Below, piece after piece: positions 38,047 to 49,467 of a stretch of DNA of 64,000 bases. A program made the translations under genes and the position numbers. The DNA is from Flaccisagitta enflata (Eukaryota > Chaetognatha > Sagittoidea > Aphragmophora): assembly GCA_965153355.1 (NCBI GenBank), contig OZ231128.1, forward strand, positions 33,666,001 through 33,730,000, in the 5' to 3' direction. Position 1 is the first letter of the stretch, and each line of letters opens with the position of its first letter. The notes below the pieces were generated by a model. That model did no database searches and was not told the origin of the DNA. It saw only the letters and a program-made list of their open reading frames with translations.

Positions 38047-38981
38047 CTGTAGGCGCAACGCAGATGTGCTTGAGGTAGATACGATGATATCACTTCTCAT
38101 TTGTCCGTCAGTTGTGACTGCTTCTATCCATTTCCTCACTCATGACCCTAGAATTGATTCACCTATTACTGAATGAGTGACATTATGTATCAGCGTCGTT
38201 GGCAAAGAGCCTTCCGAATCGCGTCGCGACATTTGCCCAGAAATCAGATTGTTGCACAGGGATTATCGAGTATGAGATGATGATTTTGCTTTCAGTCAGA
38301 TGGCTATGGGCCTTTTTGCATCACGATCCTTCGTTCTGTCACCCGGTAAAAATTGTCGTGCATGGTTCATACATGAGGGAAAAAGAATATCAAGGACGAT
38401 TTCTCAAGTGTAAACATATTGTGAACTCAAGGAATATTAGACATGGATGATTTGATAACCATGAACAATGAAAAGAGTGAACTTAAGTTCAAACCGATGA
38501 TGAAATGCCATATCGCACGTGCAATTCCGAGCGGTAGTAACCTCCCCTATACTGCGGAACGAAAGAAGGGCAGTGATGCAAAACCGCAGCTTTCATCAGC
38601 ATTCTCGTCTCCACCTTGTAATTTGTGTAATAGGTTTACTAACCAGGGACAACAGATCCCGTGATCGAGTGTCGGTCGAGATGTGACATTATCACTAGAC
38701 TCGATATTCGATTCCCAGTTTAATTCATCTTTGCAGCAGCCGAAAATCCGTCCTGCTCCAGATGTGCGGGCACGCCAACATAAAAGTGATCATGTACGTA
38801 TGCAAAACAAGCCGGAGAATCTCGGGGCTTTCATATGTCAGCCCGAATGTTAAGCCGAGCCCTTAATTTGAGTTCAGACTATAGAGTGGACTCATAGAAA
38901 AAAAAGTAATAAGACCAACGTCGCAAGCGTCGACACTGTCAGAAAAAATTAGGCAGACAGACAGACTAAAATTAAAAAAAA
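38047..38981. other. Intergenic or 5' intron; no exon called
   Basis: A plus-strand frame at 38443-38664 is open but lacks recognisable features and is left out. The missing first exon(s) of the membrane protein gene may lie here. Confidence 0.35.
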
Positions 38982-39271
38982 AACAAGGCCAAAGGCCAAA
39001 TTAAGGCCAATATGAGCGCCTTGCTTGATTTAGAATTTGTGAATGAACGTTTTTGGTGAATGAATGAATGGATAATTGCATGAATGAATGAATGAATGAA
39101 TGAAAATGAAAATGAATGTGAATGTGGTAAGGCATGAAAGGTGATGGGAATGAAGAACTACGTCAGAATCAGCCGCTTTGCGCATTTCAAACGTTTGCGT
39201 GACCGACCGACAGACCAACCAACCGACCAACGGCCATGACCTCTTATAGAAGTGCGAGGACGCACTTAAAA
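38982..39271. mobile_element. HINE-like element, AGTGCG type
   Basis: AACAAGGCCAAAGGCC, then GGCCAATATGAGCGCCTTGC, an (ATGA)n tract at 39055-39115, a GACCGACCGACAGACC array, CTCTTATAG, hairpin AGTGCGAGGACGCACTT, and AAAAC. The tetranucleotide region has expanded differently from the reference copy. Confidence 0.75.
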
Positions 39272-39606
39272 CAAGGTCAACAAACCTTGGTCGCGCGGTA
39301 TCTTAGGTTATTAGAGTAATAATAATTACCTAAAATATACATAGTGGAACCCCGCAATAACGGACCCGCTTTTAAAGGCTCCCCATCAATAAAGGTCAAC
39401 ATTTTGAGGTCCCAAATGATAGTTTTTAATGTGATTTCCTCTTTTTAAAGGTGAATTTATGATAAAGGTGAAAAATCTCACCTGAAATTACCTTTAAATG
39501 CCTAAAAAATGACTATAGAACCTGTATTTTGATTTGGTTACCAACAGACAAGAGTCTCCTCTAATCTTCAAAAACGTAAAAAAAGTGATTAAAAGTTTTT
39601 AAAACA

Positions 39607-39678
39607 ACTTTGTGATGGATTGACGGCCGGACCGAAAGGTGGCTTAAAATCAGAGTCGCGTATGACGCGACTAAAAAC
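39607..39678. mobile_element. HINE-like hairpin end (AGTCGCG type)
   Basis: GACGGCCGGACCGAAAGG, then the hairpin AGTCGCGTATGACGCGACT and CTAAAAAC. Confidence 0.65.
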
Positions 39679-41124
39679 ATTCATGAACAACAGGCAACGA
39701 CGCCCTGAAATACGACATGGCTTATTTTGACATGGCTAAAATTGACGTGCACGCATTTTCCTCCTTAATACGTTTATTTGTGGTTTGTTAGTTTTTTTTA
39801 AATTTTTCAATCCGCCGAACTTGATTTCTTTGCTCTTTGGGGTCGCAGTTTTGCTCACAGAACTTTCCTAGTTATCACTTCTATGATGTTCAAATATACG
39901 ATGTCATCGTAATTGAAGTCGTTATCGGCACGAAGGTGATACTGAATCAGTACATCGCCCTCTCTGTCAAGAAGTTAATAACTGACGAAGGGGATTCAAA
40001 TAATCGCGTGACTTTCAGTTACAGTGGTATGATAGGTGGAACAACATCCCTCACTATACCCAAACTAAATATAAATATAAATATAAGTATAAATATAAAT
40101 TCCAGGGAAAGTTTCCGTTGAATTCGCACGATCACCACACAACAAGTTTGAAAGACAGCAAGCAAGGGAGAAAATGAGTTAAATTCCGCAGTAACAGTAA
40201 CTAAGCCAATGCAATGGGACCATTCACTAGGACAATCAGGTGTGTCAATATATTTTTTTTTGTCAAAATGATACATTTTTCTAGGTGGCGCCCCCCTACC
40301 CGCAGTGTTTTTTGATGAGGAATCGATTGGTGAGGTCAAAAATGCAAAAAAATGATGTTTAGAACTCCCCCAGGCCCGGTAACGAGCATTTTTGGCATTT
40401 TTTAGCGATTTTCGGTCAATTTTGGGAGCCCCTGAAGATGCAATCACATAGAAACCTTCAAAAATACTCTAATATACCCTCTTTAGACAAATATAGGTCA
40501 CCTGGGTCATTTCTGGAGGGCCCTGTCCTCGTACAGAGGATTTATTGTGTTTTGGGCCCCGTTTTGAGCATTTTTTAGCAAAAAAATGACAAAAAAAACA
40601 CAATATTCATTGCGGATGGGTTTGACCATCCATACACTGTTTTGAATTACTGTGGAAGTGATAGAGAACTATTCAAAGCCCTTATCTTGTGTGCAATTGG
40701 GCAGGGTTATAAACTTATCATGAATTTGGGCAGGGGCATTACTAAAGGATAAGCCCATAGGTGTCCAAATAACCAAGTAATAGTTGAACTGTTCAACCGC
40801 TTCATAGCCATAAAGTTATGTTTCTATGTATTAGTGGGCAAATTCTTATTAGTGCCCCTGCCCAGATACTGAAAAAGTTCATTTCACTACTGCCCCTGCC
40901 CACAAGCATTTTTAAGGGCCATTTGTGGTGAAAGCGCTTTTTCCTGCTCAAAAAGGTGAGTTAATCATGAGGTGTCATGAGATAAATGCGTAATAATTTC
41001 TCTAGGGTCGAAACCTATAGTATTTGAATTAAATGTTATTACCTTTAATTACCTATATTAGCTATGATTACAAATGATTACCTATGATTACCTATTATTA
41101 CTAATTATATGCTATATTCACATA

Positions 41125-41740
41125 CAGTTAAATCCTGCTATAACGTTCCCAAGAGTAACGGAAATTTGGGCCTTGAAGCTGAAATTTGGGCCTTGAGGCT
41201 GAGATATGGGCCTCAAGGCTAAGATATGGGGCCCAAGGTTGAGATTTGGGCCTTAAGACTGATATTTAGGCCTTAAAGCTGGAATTAGGGTCTCAAGGCT
41301 AGAATTTTGGCCAAAAGGCAAGAATTTGAGATTTGAATGGGTGGGGGATATAGGAGAAGGAGGAAGAGAAGAATAAGAAGTTTCGCCAAATGTGAAGCAG
41401 GGCACCAGCCCCAAATGGGTCAATGACCCATACTTTCACACATAGGGAATTTTTTCCTCCTCCATGTCCGTCCCTCCCCCTCTAATCCTAGTCTTGATGC
41501 CTAAATTCAAGTCTCAAGTCCCAAAATCCTGTCTCCAGGACCAAATCCTAGCTGCAAGGCCCTAGCTTGGAGGTTGGTTCTAGGCCTCTTTGTTGGCTCA
41601 TGGATTTTGAGGCTGAGATATTGGCCTCTAAGCTGGGATTTGAGGGGAGGGGGTATGAAGAAAGGGAAGGAAAAAAAGAAGTAAAAAAATCGGCATATAG
41701 GTGACAGAGGTGCAGATTTCACAGGCTGCCGCGTAGCAGA
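41125..41740. repeat. Degenerate tandem repeats, GGGCCTTGAGGCTGAGATAT type
   Basis: Many about 20-bp units such as GGCCTCAAGGCTAAGATATG, interrupted by CAGGGCACCAGCCCCAAATGG and GGTCAATGACCCATAC. This is the GGGCAGCGG-family variant also seen at 43260-43640. A CAGTTAAATCC MITE end lies at 41125. Confidence 0.7.
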
Positions 41741-41741
41741 A

Positions 41742-41922
41742 TTTTTAGTTGTGTGCTACACGACTATGACCCGCTATGTTGGTTGGTCCGTCAGTCTCTC
41801 TATCCATCCATGTAATTTTCTTCGGTGTTTACGGGCGTTTTTTCAATTGATGAAAACCCTTTTTTATAACTGCCCCTGCCCACCCGCACGCGACTTTGGT
41901 AGCCGTGTATACGCCCTTATTC
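41742..41922. mobile_element. HINE-like element (reverse)
   Basis: TTTTTAGTTGTGTGCTACAC, GACTATGACCCGCTATGTTGG, then GCCCCTGCCCACCCGCACGC, GACTTTGG and GTGTATACGCCC. Confidence 0.75.
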
Positions 41923-41997
41923 TCCAGATAGCTGCCAAAGCTCTAACCCATACTTTATCATTTTCTTTCTTTATATTTTCCCACCTCTCAATGTACT

Positions 41998-42190
41998 ATT
42001 TTTAGTTGCGTGCTACGCGACTACACCCCGCTATGTTGGTCAGTTGGTCGATCGGTCCCTGTTTTACTTTTTTGGCGTTTTTGAGCTTTTTGAGCATATG
42101 GCTCCTGCCCAGATACCCTGGTGACCTTCTCCAGCAGTGCTCCTGCCCACCCACACGCGACTAGGGAAGCTGTGTATCCGACCTCGTTTC
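41998..42190. mobile_element. HINE-like element (reverse), tandem with the previous one
   Basis: TTTTTAGTTGCGTGCTACGC, GACTACACCCCGCTATGTTG, GGTCAGTTGGTCGATCGG, then CTGCCCACCCACACGCGACT, GTGTATCCGACCTCGTTT. Same orientation as 41742-41922. Confidence 0.75.
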
Positions 42191-42299
42191 TTTTATTTTT
42201 AGTTGCGTGCACTAACGGTCGAAGGGTACCCGCTAATAACCTAAACTAGGTTACCATTTTATCAATGACCGGAAATCGGAATACAACAAGTGACTCGTT

Positions 42300-42866
<567 letters not shown>

Positions 42867-43067
42867 CTAGCGTGCACGCAACTACAACCCGCTTTGTCCA
42901 TCCCTCTGTCCGTTGGTTGGTTGGTTGGTCAGACAGTCGGTCGGTCGGTCCCCATTTTACTTTTTTCTTTGAACTCATTGCTCCTGCCTATATGGTCTAG
43001 TGACCTCAAATATGGCACATGCCCACCCGCACGCCACTTTATTAGTTGTGTATCCTTAGCCTTGTTT
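42867..43067. mobile_element. HINE-like element (reverse)
   Basis: CTAGCGTGCACGCAACTAC, AACCCGCTTTGTCCATCC, GGTTGGTTGGTTGGTCAG, then CATGCCCACCCGCACGCCAC and GTGTATCCTTAGCCTTGTTT. Confidence 0.75.
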
Positions 43068-43259
43068 TCTTTCTTTTTCATTTCCTGTTGTCTTTCTTTC
43101 CTTCTTTGCTTCTTTTCCTTTCTTCTTTTCCCTCCCTCATTGCTTCCCATTTCTATTCCTGCTACCATAAATCTGCATCTCTGATAGGTGAAAGCGTAGG
43201 TCATCTTACCCTTTTGGGCCTCTTCTCAAAAACAAGAAAAAAAGAAAAAAGGCGCAATA

Positions 43260-43640
43260 GCGTTTAGAGGACAGTGGTTCCCGTGCCCTGCTTAGGTAGG
43301 TCAATGATGGTAATTGAAGGTTGGAGCAGGGCAGCAGAAATTATCTCTTTCTCTGTCCCCCTCCCCACTTCCAGGCCTATATCATGGCCTTGACGCTCAT
43401 ATCCCACCCTTGAAGCTAAGATTTGGGCTTCAAAGTTGGGATTTTGGCCTTAAGATGGGATTTGAGCCTTGAGGTTGGGATTTGGGCTTCAAGACTGGGA
43501 TTTAGGACTCAAGCTGGGATTTATCTCAAGCTGTGATATAACCTGGAGGTGGGGGGGGGGGGATTACAAAGAAGAAGGAGAAGAAGAAAATTCCTCTATG
43601 TGAGAACATAGGTCATCAACCCCTTTGTGACCACTGCCCA
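43260..43640. mobile_element. GGGCAGCGG-family variant with tandem repeats
   Basis: AGCAGGGCAGCAG, GGCCTTGACGCTCATATCC and TTGGGCTTCAAGACTGGG-like units, then ATAGGTCATCAACCCCTTTG and CCACTGCCCAAAAAC. It resembles the outer parts of 11558-13012. Confidence 0.6.
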
Positions 43641-43695
43641 AAAACGATCTGTCACATTTTCTCTGCTCACAATAATTATTTTCTCAAAGCATCAA

Positions 43696-43888
43696 TTTTT
43701 AGTCACGGACACGCGACTCTAGAACTTGCCGTGTCGGTCGGTCTGTCGGTCGGTTGGTCCGTCACATTTTTGATTTGCGAGCGATTTCGGCATTGTTGCC
43801 CCTGCCCAACAAAACATGAGTGTATTTTTTGCTATACCGCTCCTGCCCACCCGTCCGCGACTGGGGGGGAGTGTATACGGCCTTGTTT
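43696..43888. mobile_element. HINE-like element (reverse)
   Basis: TTTTTAGTCACGGACACGCG, ACTCTAGAACTTGCCGTGTC, a GGTCGGTCTGTCGGTCGG array, then CTGCCCACCCGTCCGCGACT and GTGTATACGGCCTTGTTT. Confidence 0.8.
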
Positions 43889-44920
43889 ATATTGGTCTTT
43901 ATTCTATAACTGAAGGTCAAGTCAAGCGATGGTTTGCAGTTTACAACCTGAGAAAATTGAGTGGGTTTACCCCATGACACATGATAAAGACACCTTTTCC
44001 AGCAAGAAGAATCACTTTCACCGTAAATGGCCCATTGTAATACTGTTAGGCAGGGGCAGTAGTGAAAGGAGCTATTGGAGTATCTGGGTAGGGGCACTTT
44101 TAAAAGCAGATATTGCCCACTAATAAATAAAAACATAACTTTATGGCTATGAAGCGGTTGAACAGTTTAACTCTTGGTTATTTGGACATCTATGGGGTTA
44201 TCTTTTAGTTGCCCCTGCCCAAATTCATGATAAATTGATAACCCTGCCCAATTGCACACAAGATATAGGCTTTGAATAGTTCTCTATCACTGTCACAGTT
44301 ATTTAAAACAGTGTATGGACGGTCAAATCAATCTGCCATGAATATTGTGATTTTTTCTCATTTTTTTGCTAAAAAATGCTCAAAACGGGGCCCACAACGC
44401 AGCAAATCCTCTGTACAAGGGCAGGGCTCTCCAGAAATGTCTCAGGTGACCTTTATTTGTCTAAAGAAAATATAATTGAGTATTTTTGAAGGTTTTGATG
44501 TGATTGCACCTTCAGGGGATTCCAAAATTGACCAAAAATCGCTAAAAATGCCAAAAATGCTCGTTACCGGGCCTGGGGGAGTTCTAAACATCATTTTTTT
44601 GCATTTTTGACCTCACCAATCGATTCCTCATCGAAAAACACTGCGGGTAGGGGGGCGCCACCTAGAAAAATGTATCATTTTGACAAAAAAAAATTCTAGA
44701 TTCTGTAGGGAATATGAATTCCTTCCTCTTCCGTCCCACACAGACATTGGGTCCCACTTTTTTCGTTTCGCTTGATATGCCAAGACGTACCTGGGAAATT
44801 TTTTCCCCGGTTTTTTACTATTTTTATAGTATTGCGCGAAAATATACGTTCATTGTCACTATTTCGTCGCTAACATTGCTTTGTTTGCAGTTACTGTTCA
44901 TTTTCAGTTGCTAGTAAACA

Positions 44921-45246
44921 TGCCTCGGTCTGAATCAAGAGATCGTGAGTTTTCCGATCATCGTAAATCACGAGGCCGCCAGACTCATCACAGCGGCTCC
45001 CGTTCTCATCGATCCCGTTCCGGCTCTCGAGAGAAAGACAGATTCGATAGACATTCTCAACGTCGCAATGACTCGAGAAGTGATGATGATCGCAGTCGTT
45101 CTCGATCTTCGGACCGATCTCAGTGTACTCGTGACTGTCCACGTTATCGCTCCCCATCAGTCGCTAACGAGTTATACGATTCATTCGTTGGTGGTTTTGT
45201 CCCTGTGGACAAGCACGGTCGCCGTATTGAGTCACGAGTCCAGTAG
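44921..45246 (+). pseudogene. Inverted partial copy of the gag-like Arg/Ser-rich ORF
   Basis: Encodes MPRSESRDREFSDHRKSRGR and further RS/SR-rich sequence, identical in reading to the start of the minus-strand ORF at 47040, then breaks at 45239 where it meets the end of the RNase H frame. It is one arm of the inverted repeat. Confidence 0.75.
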
Positions 45247-46086
45247 AGGCGGAGGGGCGCCTGTCTGAAGGTCGATGACGAGATTCTGACTGAGGGGAAG
45301 ACGACGGGCATCTAGAATGTTCATCTGCATTAGAGATGGGAACCACGAGCGGGTTGGCCAAAAGGGGGTCAGAAGAATGAAAATCCCCTGAGACTGACGA
45401 ATCTTGGCGAGGACTCGTGGGATGAGTGGAAGTGGCGGGAAGGCATAAGCCATCTTGAACGTCCAAACTTGGGACAGGGCATCGAAGGCTTCCGCGTTGG
45501 GGGCTTCCCCCCATGCATAAAACCGAGGGAGTTGTGCTGACATCTCTGTGGCAAACAAGTCTATTTGGGGACTCCCCCAGATCTGGCATAACTTCTGAAA
45601 TATGGCTGGACGCAGGTGGAGATCTGGAAGAGTCTTGAATCGAGATGCAAAATCCGCGTGAAGATTCTCCTCTGAAGGAACATATACTGGAACTATGTTC
45701 ACTCCCATCTCCGCTGCTAGCTGCAGAATCTTGGATGCAATTTCGAGGAGAACTGGGGAGTGAGTTCCCCCCTCCTTGGCGATGTAGGAGAGAGCTGTTG
45801 TTGAATCTGTCTCCCAAAGGATCGTTTTCACGGGCTGTTTGATGAGAGGGAGGTAATCCTCTAGGAAGATCATTAAAACCGTGAGCTCCTTCGCATTGAT
45901 ATGGAGAGGGGCAGTGACATCCCAATGGCCCCTCTCCATCCTTCCTTCGAAATAAATTCCCCATGCGAGGTCGGAGGCATCTGTAGCTACTTTCAGATCT
46001 GCATCCTCTAAGGTCTTCGGCCAAATTGGAGCATGACAACTCTCCATAGATAGGCTCAGAATCCAATTCAGTTCCTCCCTCGCCAT
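45232..46086 (-). CDS. DIRS-type RNase H domain fragment
   Basis: A frame of 284 residues. Landmarks in order: catalytic-type VATDASDLAWGIYF, HINAKELTVLMIFL, DSTTALSYIAKEGGTHS, PSEENLHADFASR, WGSPQIDLFATEMSAQLPRF, AYAFPPLPLIPRVLAKI and TPFWPTRSWFPSLMQM. This series is characteristic of the RNase H and following region of DIRS retroelements. Aspartates and glutamate typical of RNase H active sites are present (TDAS, KEL, DSTT). The RT that should precede it is absent; instead an acceptor-like CTCTACTTTTTTAG lies just upstream. The frame ends in the inverted arm at 45232. Part of a broken element, unlikely to work alone. Confidence 0.8.
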   Translation of the reverse strand: MAREELNWILSLSMESCHAPIWPKTLEDADLKVATDASDLAWGIYFEGRMERGHWDVTAPLHINAKELTVLMIFLEDYLPLIKQPVKTILWETDSTTALSYIAKEGGTHSPVLLEIASKILQLAAEMGVNIVPVYVPSEENLHADFASRFKTLPDLHLRPAIFQKLCQIWGSPQIDLFATEMSAQLPRFYAWGEAPNAEAFDALSQVWTFKMAYAFPPLPLIPRVLAKIRQSQGIFILLTPFWPTRSWFPSLMQMNILDARRLPLSQNLVIDLQTGAPPPLLDS

Positions 46087-46389
46087 GGGGGGCTAAAAAA
46101 GTAGAGAACGTTTAATAACATGGAACACAACATATGTTTATTAAAATGAAACAACAATGAGAAATAATGAAAAAAAAAACTTAAACTGAATCATTAACTC
46201 AGGAGGAGTACAAGGGGTGGACGGCGGGTTCTGTGTGGGACGGAAGAGGAAGGAATTCATATTCCCTACAGAATCTAGAATTCCATTCCTCTTCCGTCCC
46301 ACACAGACATTGAGTCCGTATCCCAAGAATAATGATTCAATACGAAAGAGAAAAAAAATTGTTATGTTGTAGAACATCTGTGTGGGACG

Positions 46390-47040
46390 TGCTAGGCGCC
46401 ATGAAAGAATACTTTCAAAAAAGAAATCACCTGATGAGGACGCCTTTGATTGAGTAAAGGCGTCAAACATGGAGCGAAGCTGACGCATCTGAGCGTCAGA
46501 GAAGGCCTGTGATCCCGACGGAGGAGCATGATTCGATGCAGAGGAGTAAATCGTGCGCGAGGCTCCAATACCGACAGCCGGGTCAATGCCAGAACCCGGA
46601 TTGGCTGGCGGAAAACCGCTCCTATGACGAATAGGTGAACTATGGTCTCTAGGAGGAGGAGGCGGTGGTGGTGGCGGCGGCGGCGGTGGAAGCGGCGGCT
46701 GCCCAGGCAGGGGCTGTTGAGATCGTGACTCAATACGGCGACCGTGCTTGTCCACAGGGACAAAACCACCAACGAATGAATCGTATAACTCGTTAGCGAC
46801 TGATGGGGAGCGATAACGTGGACAGTCACGAGTACACTGAGATCGGTCCGAAGATCGAGAACGACTGCGATCATCATCACTTCTCGAGTCATTGCGACGT
46901 TGAGAATGTCTATCGAATCTGTCTTTCTCTCGAGAGCCGGAACGGGATCGATGAGAACGGGAGCCGCTGTGATGAGTCTGGCGGCCTCGTGATTTACGAT
47001 GATCGGAAAACTCACGATCTCTTGATTCAGACCGAGGCAT
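46390..47040 (-). CDS. Gag-like Arg/Ser-rich ORF of the DIRS-like element
   Basis: Starts with ATG at 47040 (MPRSESRDREFSDHRKSRGR). Domains: about 100 residues rich in RS/SR/SD dipeptides, a block with YRSPSVANELYDSFVGGFVP, a polyproline run (46650-46700), a Gly/Pro/Ser region, then FSDAQMRQLRSMFDAFTQSK. A donor-like CATCAG|GTGATT at about 46430 suggests the true frame ends or splices there; beyond it the open frame continues to 46141 through terminal-repeat sequence and is not trusted. A gag role is inferred from position beside the RNase H; the RS-rich composition could also suggest RNA binding. An AATAAA lies near 46136-46141 on the minus strand. Confidence 0.6.
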
Positions 47041-47247
47041 GTTTACTAGCAACTGAAAATGAACAGTAACTGCAAACAAAGCAATGTTAGCGACGAAATA
47101 GTGACAATGAACGTATATTTTCGCGCAATACTATAAAAATAGTAAAAAACCGGGGAAAAAATTTCCCAGGTACGTCTTGGCATATCAAGCGAAACGAAAA
47201 AAGTGGGACCCAATGTCTGTGTGGGACGGAAGAGGAATGGAATATAT

Positions 47248-47396
47248 ATGTAAAAGTTCTTTTGATCTTTTCACAACGCTAACACAGCATGGGGACACTA
47301 ATTTTAGAACCTTCATCGTTTTCCTTTTTTCAAATTTCATTTATCTTCCGTTTTTGTTTCGCGAAAAACATCCTTGGGCGTTATGCAAATTAGTGT
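47248..47396. repeat. About 145-bp repeat, inverted copy at 54545-54698
   Basis: GTAAAAGTTCTTTTGATCTT, CACAACGCTAACACAGCATG, CGGAAAATC-type AT-rich stretch, GTTTCGCGAAAAACATCC and GCGTTATGCAAATTAGTG. The second copy is inverted, 7 kb away. Confidence 0.75.
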
Positions 47397-47542
47397 AAGA
47401 GACAACATTCCTTTTAACTGTTCTGATACACCATCGTTACTTCGATACGTTAGCAACGATGACTAAAGCATTACCAGCAGGTTTGATGCGGCCCCCCCCC
47501 CCCCCAGTCCTTCGTCATATCAGGCTCTCTTCAGAAGCGTTC

Positions 47543-47545
<3 letters not shown>

Positions 47546-47628
<83 letters not shown>

Positions 47629-47712
47629 GATGGAGAGACAGAGATGGAGAGACAGGGACGGAGAGACAGGGACGGAGAGACAGAGACGGAGAGACAGAGA
47701 CAAAGACAAAGA
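47546..47712. repeat. (GA)n(GACA)n(GGAGAGACA)n tract
   Basis: GA dinucleotide, then GACA units, then about 14-bp GACAGAGATGGAGA-like units. Confidence 0.9.
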
Positions 47713-47832
47713 CGGATATTCCTACTCTCGCACGCGAGTTACGACGTTAAACTGGATTCATGAATTTATTTCAACAACGACAAAACAGTGAGTTAAGTTG
47801 TGTTGGAGGGGAGTCCGTAAACTCAGTAATAT

Positions 47833-48195
47833 GCCGGGGTGCCGATTCTGTAAAGCTGCCGCGTAGCATGAAAATTCCTACCAAGGCTGCCGCACTTTCT
47901 TTACCAATGATATCCCTCTGTTTTCTTATAAAACTAGCCCTGTGAAGCTCATTTGATAATGGTTTTACTTGTATACCGTCATTAAAACAGGTTTTACATC
48001 ACCTTAATCTGGTTCTTCATAAAATCTACATCCCACTTATGTCAAAAATGTCTTCTGTTATTCATCTTTTTTTCTCTTTTATCCCATTTCCCATTTTCGA
48101 TTTGTTTTCCCCGCAATCTGCCACAACTGCCGCACTTGGCGGCTGTCCTGCCGCGTAGCATTGCTACCCTGCTACCCTGAATCGGCACCCCGGGA
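47833..48195. mobile_element. MITE with GCCGGGGTGCCGATTC ends
   Basis: The ends CCGGGGTGCCGATTC and GAATCGGCACCCCGG are inverted, and CTGCCGCGTAGCAT occurs near both ends in direct orientation. About 360 bp, non-coding. The same CTGCCGCGTAGCA word occurs once at 41726. Confidence 0.8.
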
Positions 48196-48244
48196 CTAAT
48201 ATGAATCGACTTTTGTCCAACAGAGTCCCCTTTTTCCCCCAAAA

Positions 48245-48322
48245 AAAAACTCGATCACGACGGACCAACGGACCGACGGACCGACTAAGCCTCTAATAGA
48301 GTTGCCTGTCCGCAACTAAAAA
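48245..48322. mobile_element. HINE-like array, member 1 (hairpin half)
   Basis: GACCAACGGACCGACGGACC array, AGCCTCTAATAG, hairpin AGTTGCCTGTCCGCAACT, AAAAAAG. Confidence 0.75.
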
Positions 48323-48475
48323 AGAAAAGAAAATAAGAATGGAAGAAAAAATAAAGAAAAGAAGGAGGGAAGGAGAGAAGGAAGGAAGGAAAGAAGGAAG
48401 GAGAGAAGGAAGGAAAGAAACAAAGAAAAAAAGAAGGAAAGTAAAAAAAAGTATGAAAGAAAAAAAGAAAGAAAA

Positions 48476-48515
<40 letters not shown>

Positions 48516-48560
48516 GAGCAAGCGAGCAAGCGAGCAAGCAAGCAAGACAGAAAAAAAGAA
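48323..48560. repeat. Purine-rich spacer (GAAA/GGAA, then AAGC repeat)
   Basis: GAAAGGAAGGA-rich DNA, then about 17 AAGC/GAGC units at 48478-48545. Separates members 1 and 2 of the array. Confidence 0.9.
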
Positions 48561-48729
48561 AACAAGGCCGGATACACGGCCAGTACCAGTCGCGGACGGG
48601 TGGGCAGGGGCGGAACCGCTGGTTTTTCCACTTTTCGACTCGTGCTCACCAACGGACCAACCAACGGACGGACGGACGGACGGACGGACGGACAAAGCCT
48701 CTTATAGAGTCGCTCGTCCGCGACTAAAA
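48561..48729. mobile_element. HINE-like array, member 2 (AGTCGCG type)
   Basis: AACAAGGCCGGATACACGGC, then CAGTACCAGTCGCGGACGGG, TGGGCAGGGGCGGAA, a (GGAC)n array, AAGCCTCTTATAG, hairpin AGTCGCTCGTCCGCGACT, AAAAAG. Confidence 0.85.
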
Positions 48730-48800
48730 AGAAAAAAGAAAACAAGAAAACGAGGAAACGAGGAAACGAGGAGACGAGGAAACGAGGAAAAAAAGAAAGA

Positions 48801-48965
48801 AACAAGACCGGATACACGGCCAATAACAGTTGCGGATGGGTGGGCAGGGGCGGAAATGCGCGTTTTCACACTATTCGACTCGTGCTCACGGATCAACGGA
48901 ACGATGGACGGACAGACCAACGGACGGACAAAACCTCCTACAGAGTTGTGTGTCCGCAACTAAAA
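48801..48965. mobile_element. HINE-like array, member 3 (AGTTGCG type)
   Basis: AACAAGACCGGATACACGGC, then CAATAACAGTTGCGGATGGG, TGGGCAGGGGCGGAA, array, then hairpin AGTTGTGTGTCCGCAACT and AAAAAAG. Internal AGTTGCGG and the hairpin are both of the TTG type. Confidence 0.85.
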
Positions 48966-49009
48966 AAGAAAGATAGAAATGAAGAAGGAAAGAAAGAAAA
49001 TCAAAAGAA

Positions 49010-49136
49010 AACAAGGCCAAGAAGGCCAATAAGGTGCGCCGTGTGGATCATCAAACAAATGCGTTACCGACCAACCAACCGACCGACAGACCAACGGACA
49101 AAGCCAGTTATAGAGGTGCGTTGGCGCACCTAAAAA
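49010..49136. mobile_element. HINE-like array, member 4 (GGTGCG type)
   Basis: AACAAGGCCAAGAAGGCC, then AATAAGGTGCGCCGTGTGG, a GACCAACCAACCGACC array, hairpin GGTGCGTTGGCGCACC, TAAAAAC. Internal GGTGCGCC and the hairpin share the same stem. Confidence 0.85.
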
Positions 49137-49160
49137 CAATATAAAACTCCCAATTTAATC

Positions 49161-49335
49161 AACAAGGCCGGATACACGGCCACTAGTTGCGGACAGGTGG
49201 GCAGGGGCGGAAATGCGCGTTTTCACACTTTTCGACTCGTGCGCACGGACCGACGGATGGACCGACAGACGGACCGATGGATGGACCGACGGACGGACAA
49301 AGGCTTTTATAGAATTACGTGTCCGTAACTAAAAA
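49161..49335. mobile_element. HINE-like array, member 5 (AGTTGCG type)
   Basis: AACAAGGCCGGATACACGGC, then CACTAGTTGCGGACAGGTGG, array, then AATTACGTGTCCGTAACT and AAAAAG. Confidence 0.85.
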
Positions 49336-49467
49336 GTAAACTGCCTATGTGTATGCTCGTGAATTTACCTTTTCACTTTTCTATTTGTGGGTGTTTGATA
49401 GTATCTGTGTCTGTGTCTGTGTCTCTGTGTGTGTCTCTGTGTGTGTCTCTGTATGTGTCTCTGTGTG

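Larger units (their letters stand above)
44693..47245 (-). mobile_element. Rearranged DIRS-like retroelement with inverted arms
   Basis: The outer arms are inverted: TCCTCTTCCGTCCCACACAG, then ACATTGGGTCCCACTTTTTT at 44725-44765, matched at 47195-47235. The arms (about 520 bp: 44720-45239 against 46727-47245) each contain the first part of an Arg/Ser-rich, gag-like ORF. Between them are an RNase H domain of DIRS type (45232-46086) and the rest of the gag-like ORF (46390-46730). The terminal motif CTTCCGTCCCACACAGA also occurs at 46235-46310. No reverse transcriptase or tyrosine recombinase was found. It begins where the 40250-44692 foldback ends. Confidence 0.75.

Noticed and set aside
39837-40121. 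94-residue plus-strand frame
   Set aside because: Overlaps a dispersed repeat also seen at 13225-13275 and ends in ATAAAT-type simple sequence.
45164-46066. 300-residue frame overlapping the RNase H
   Set aside because: Shadow of the RNase H frame; no conserved motif, while the other frame has the full DIRS motif series.
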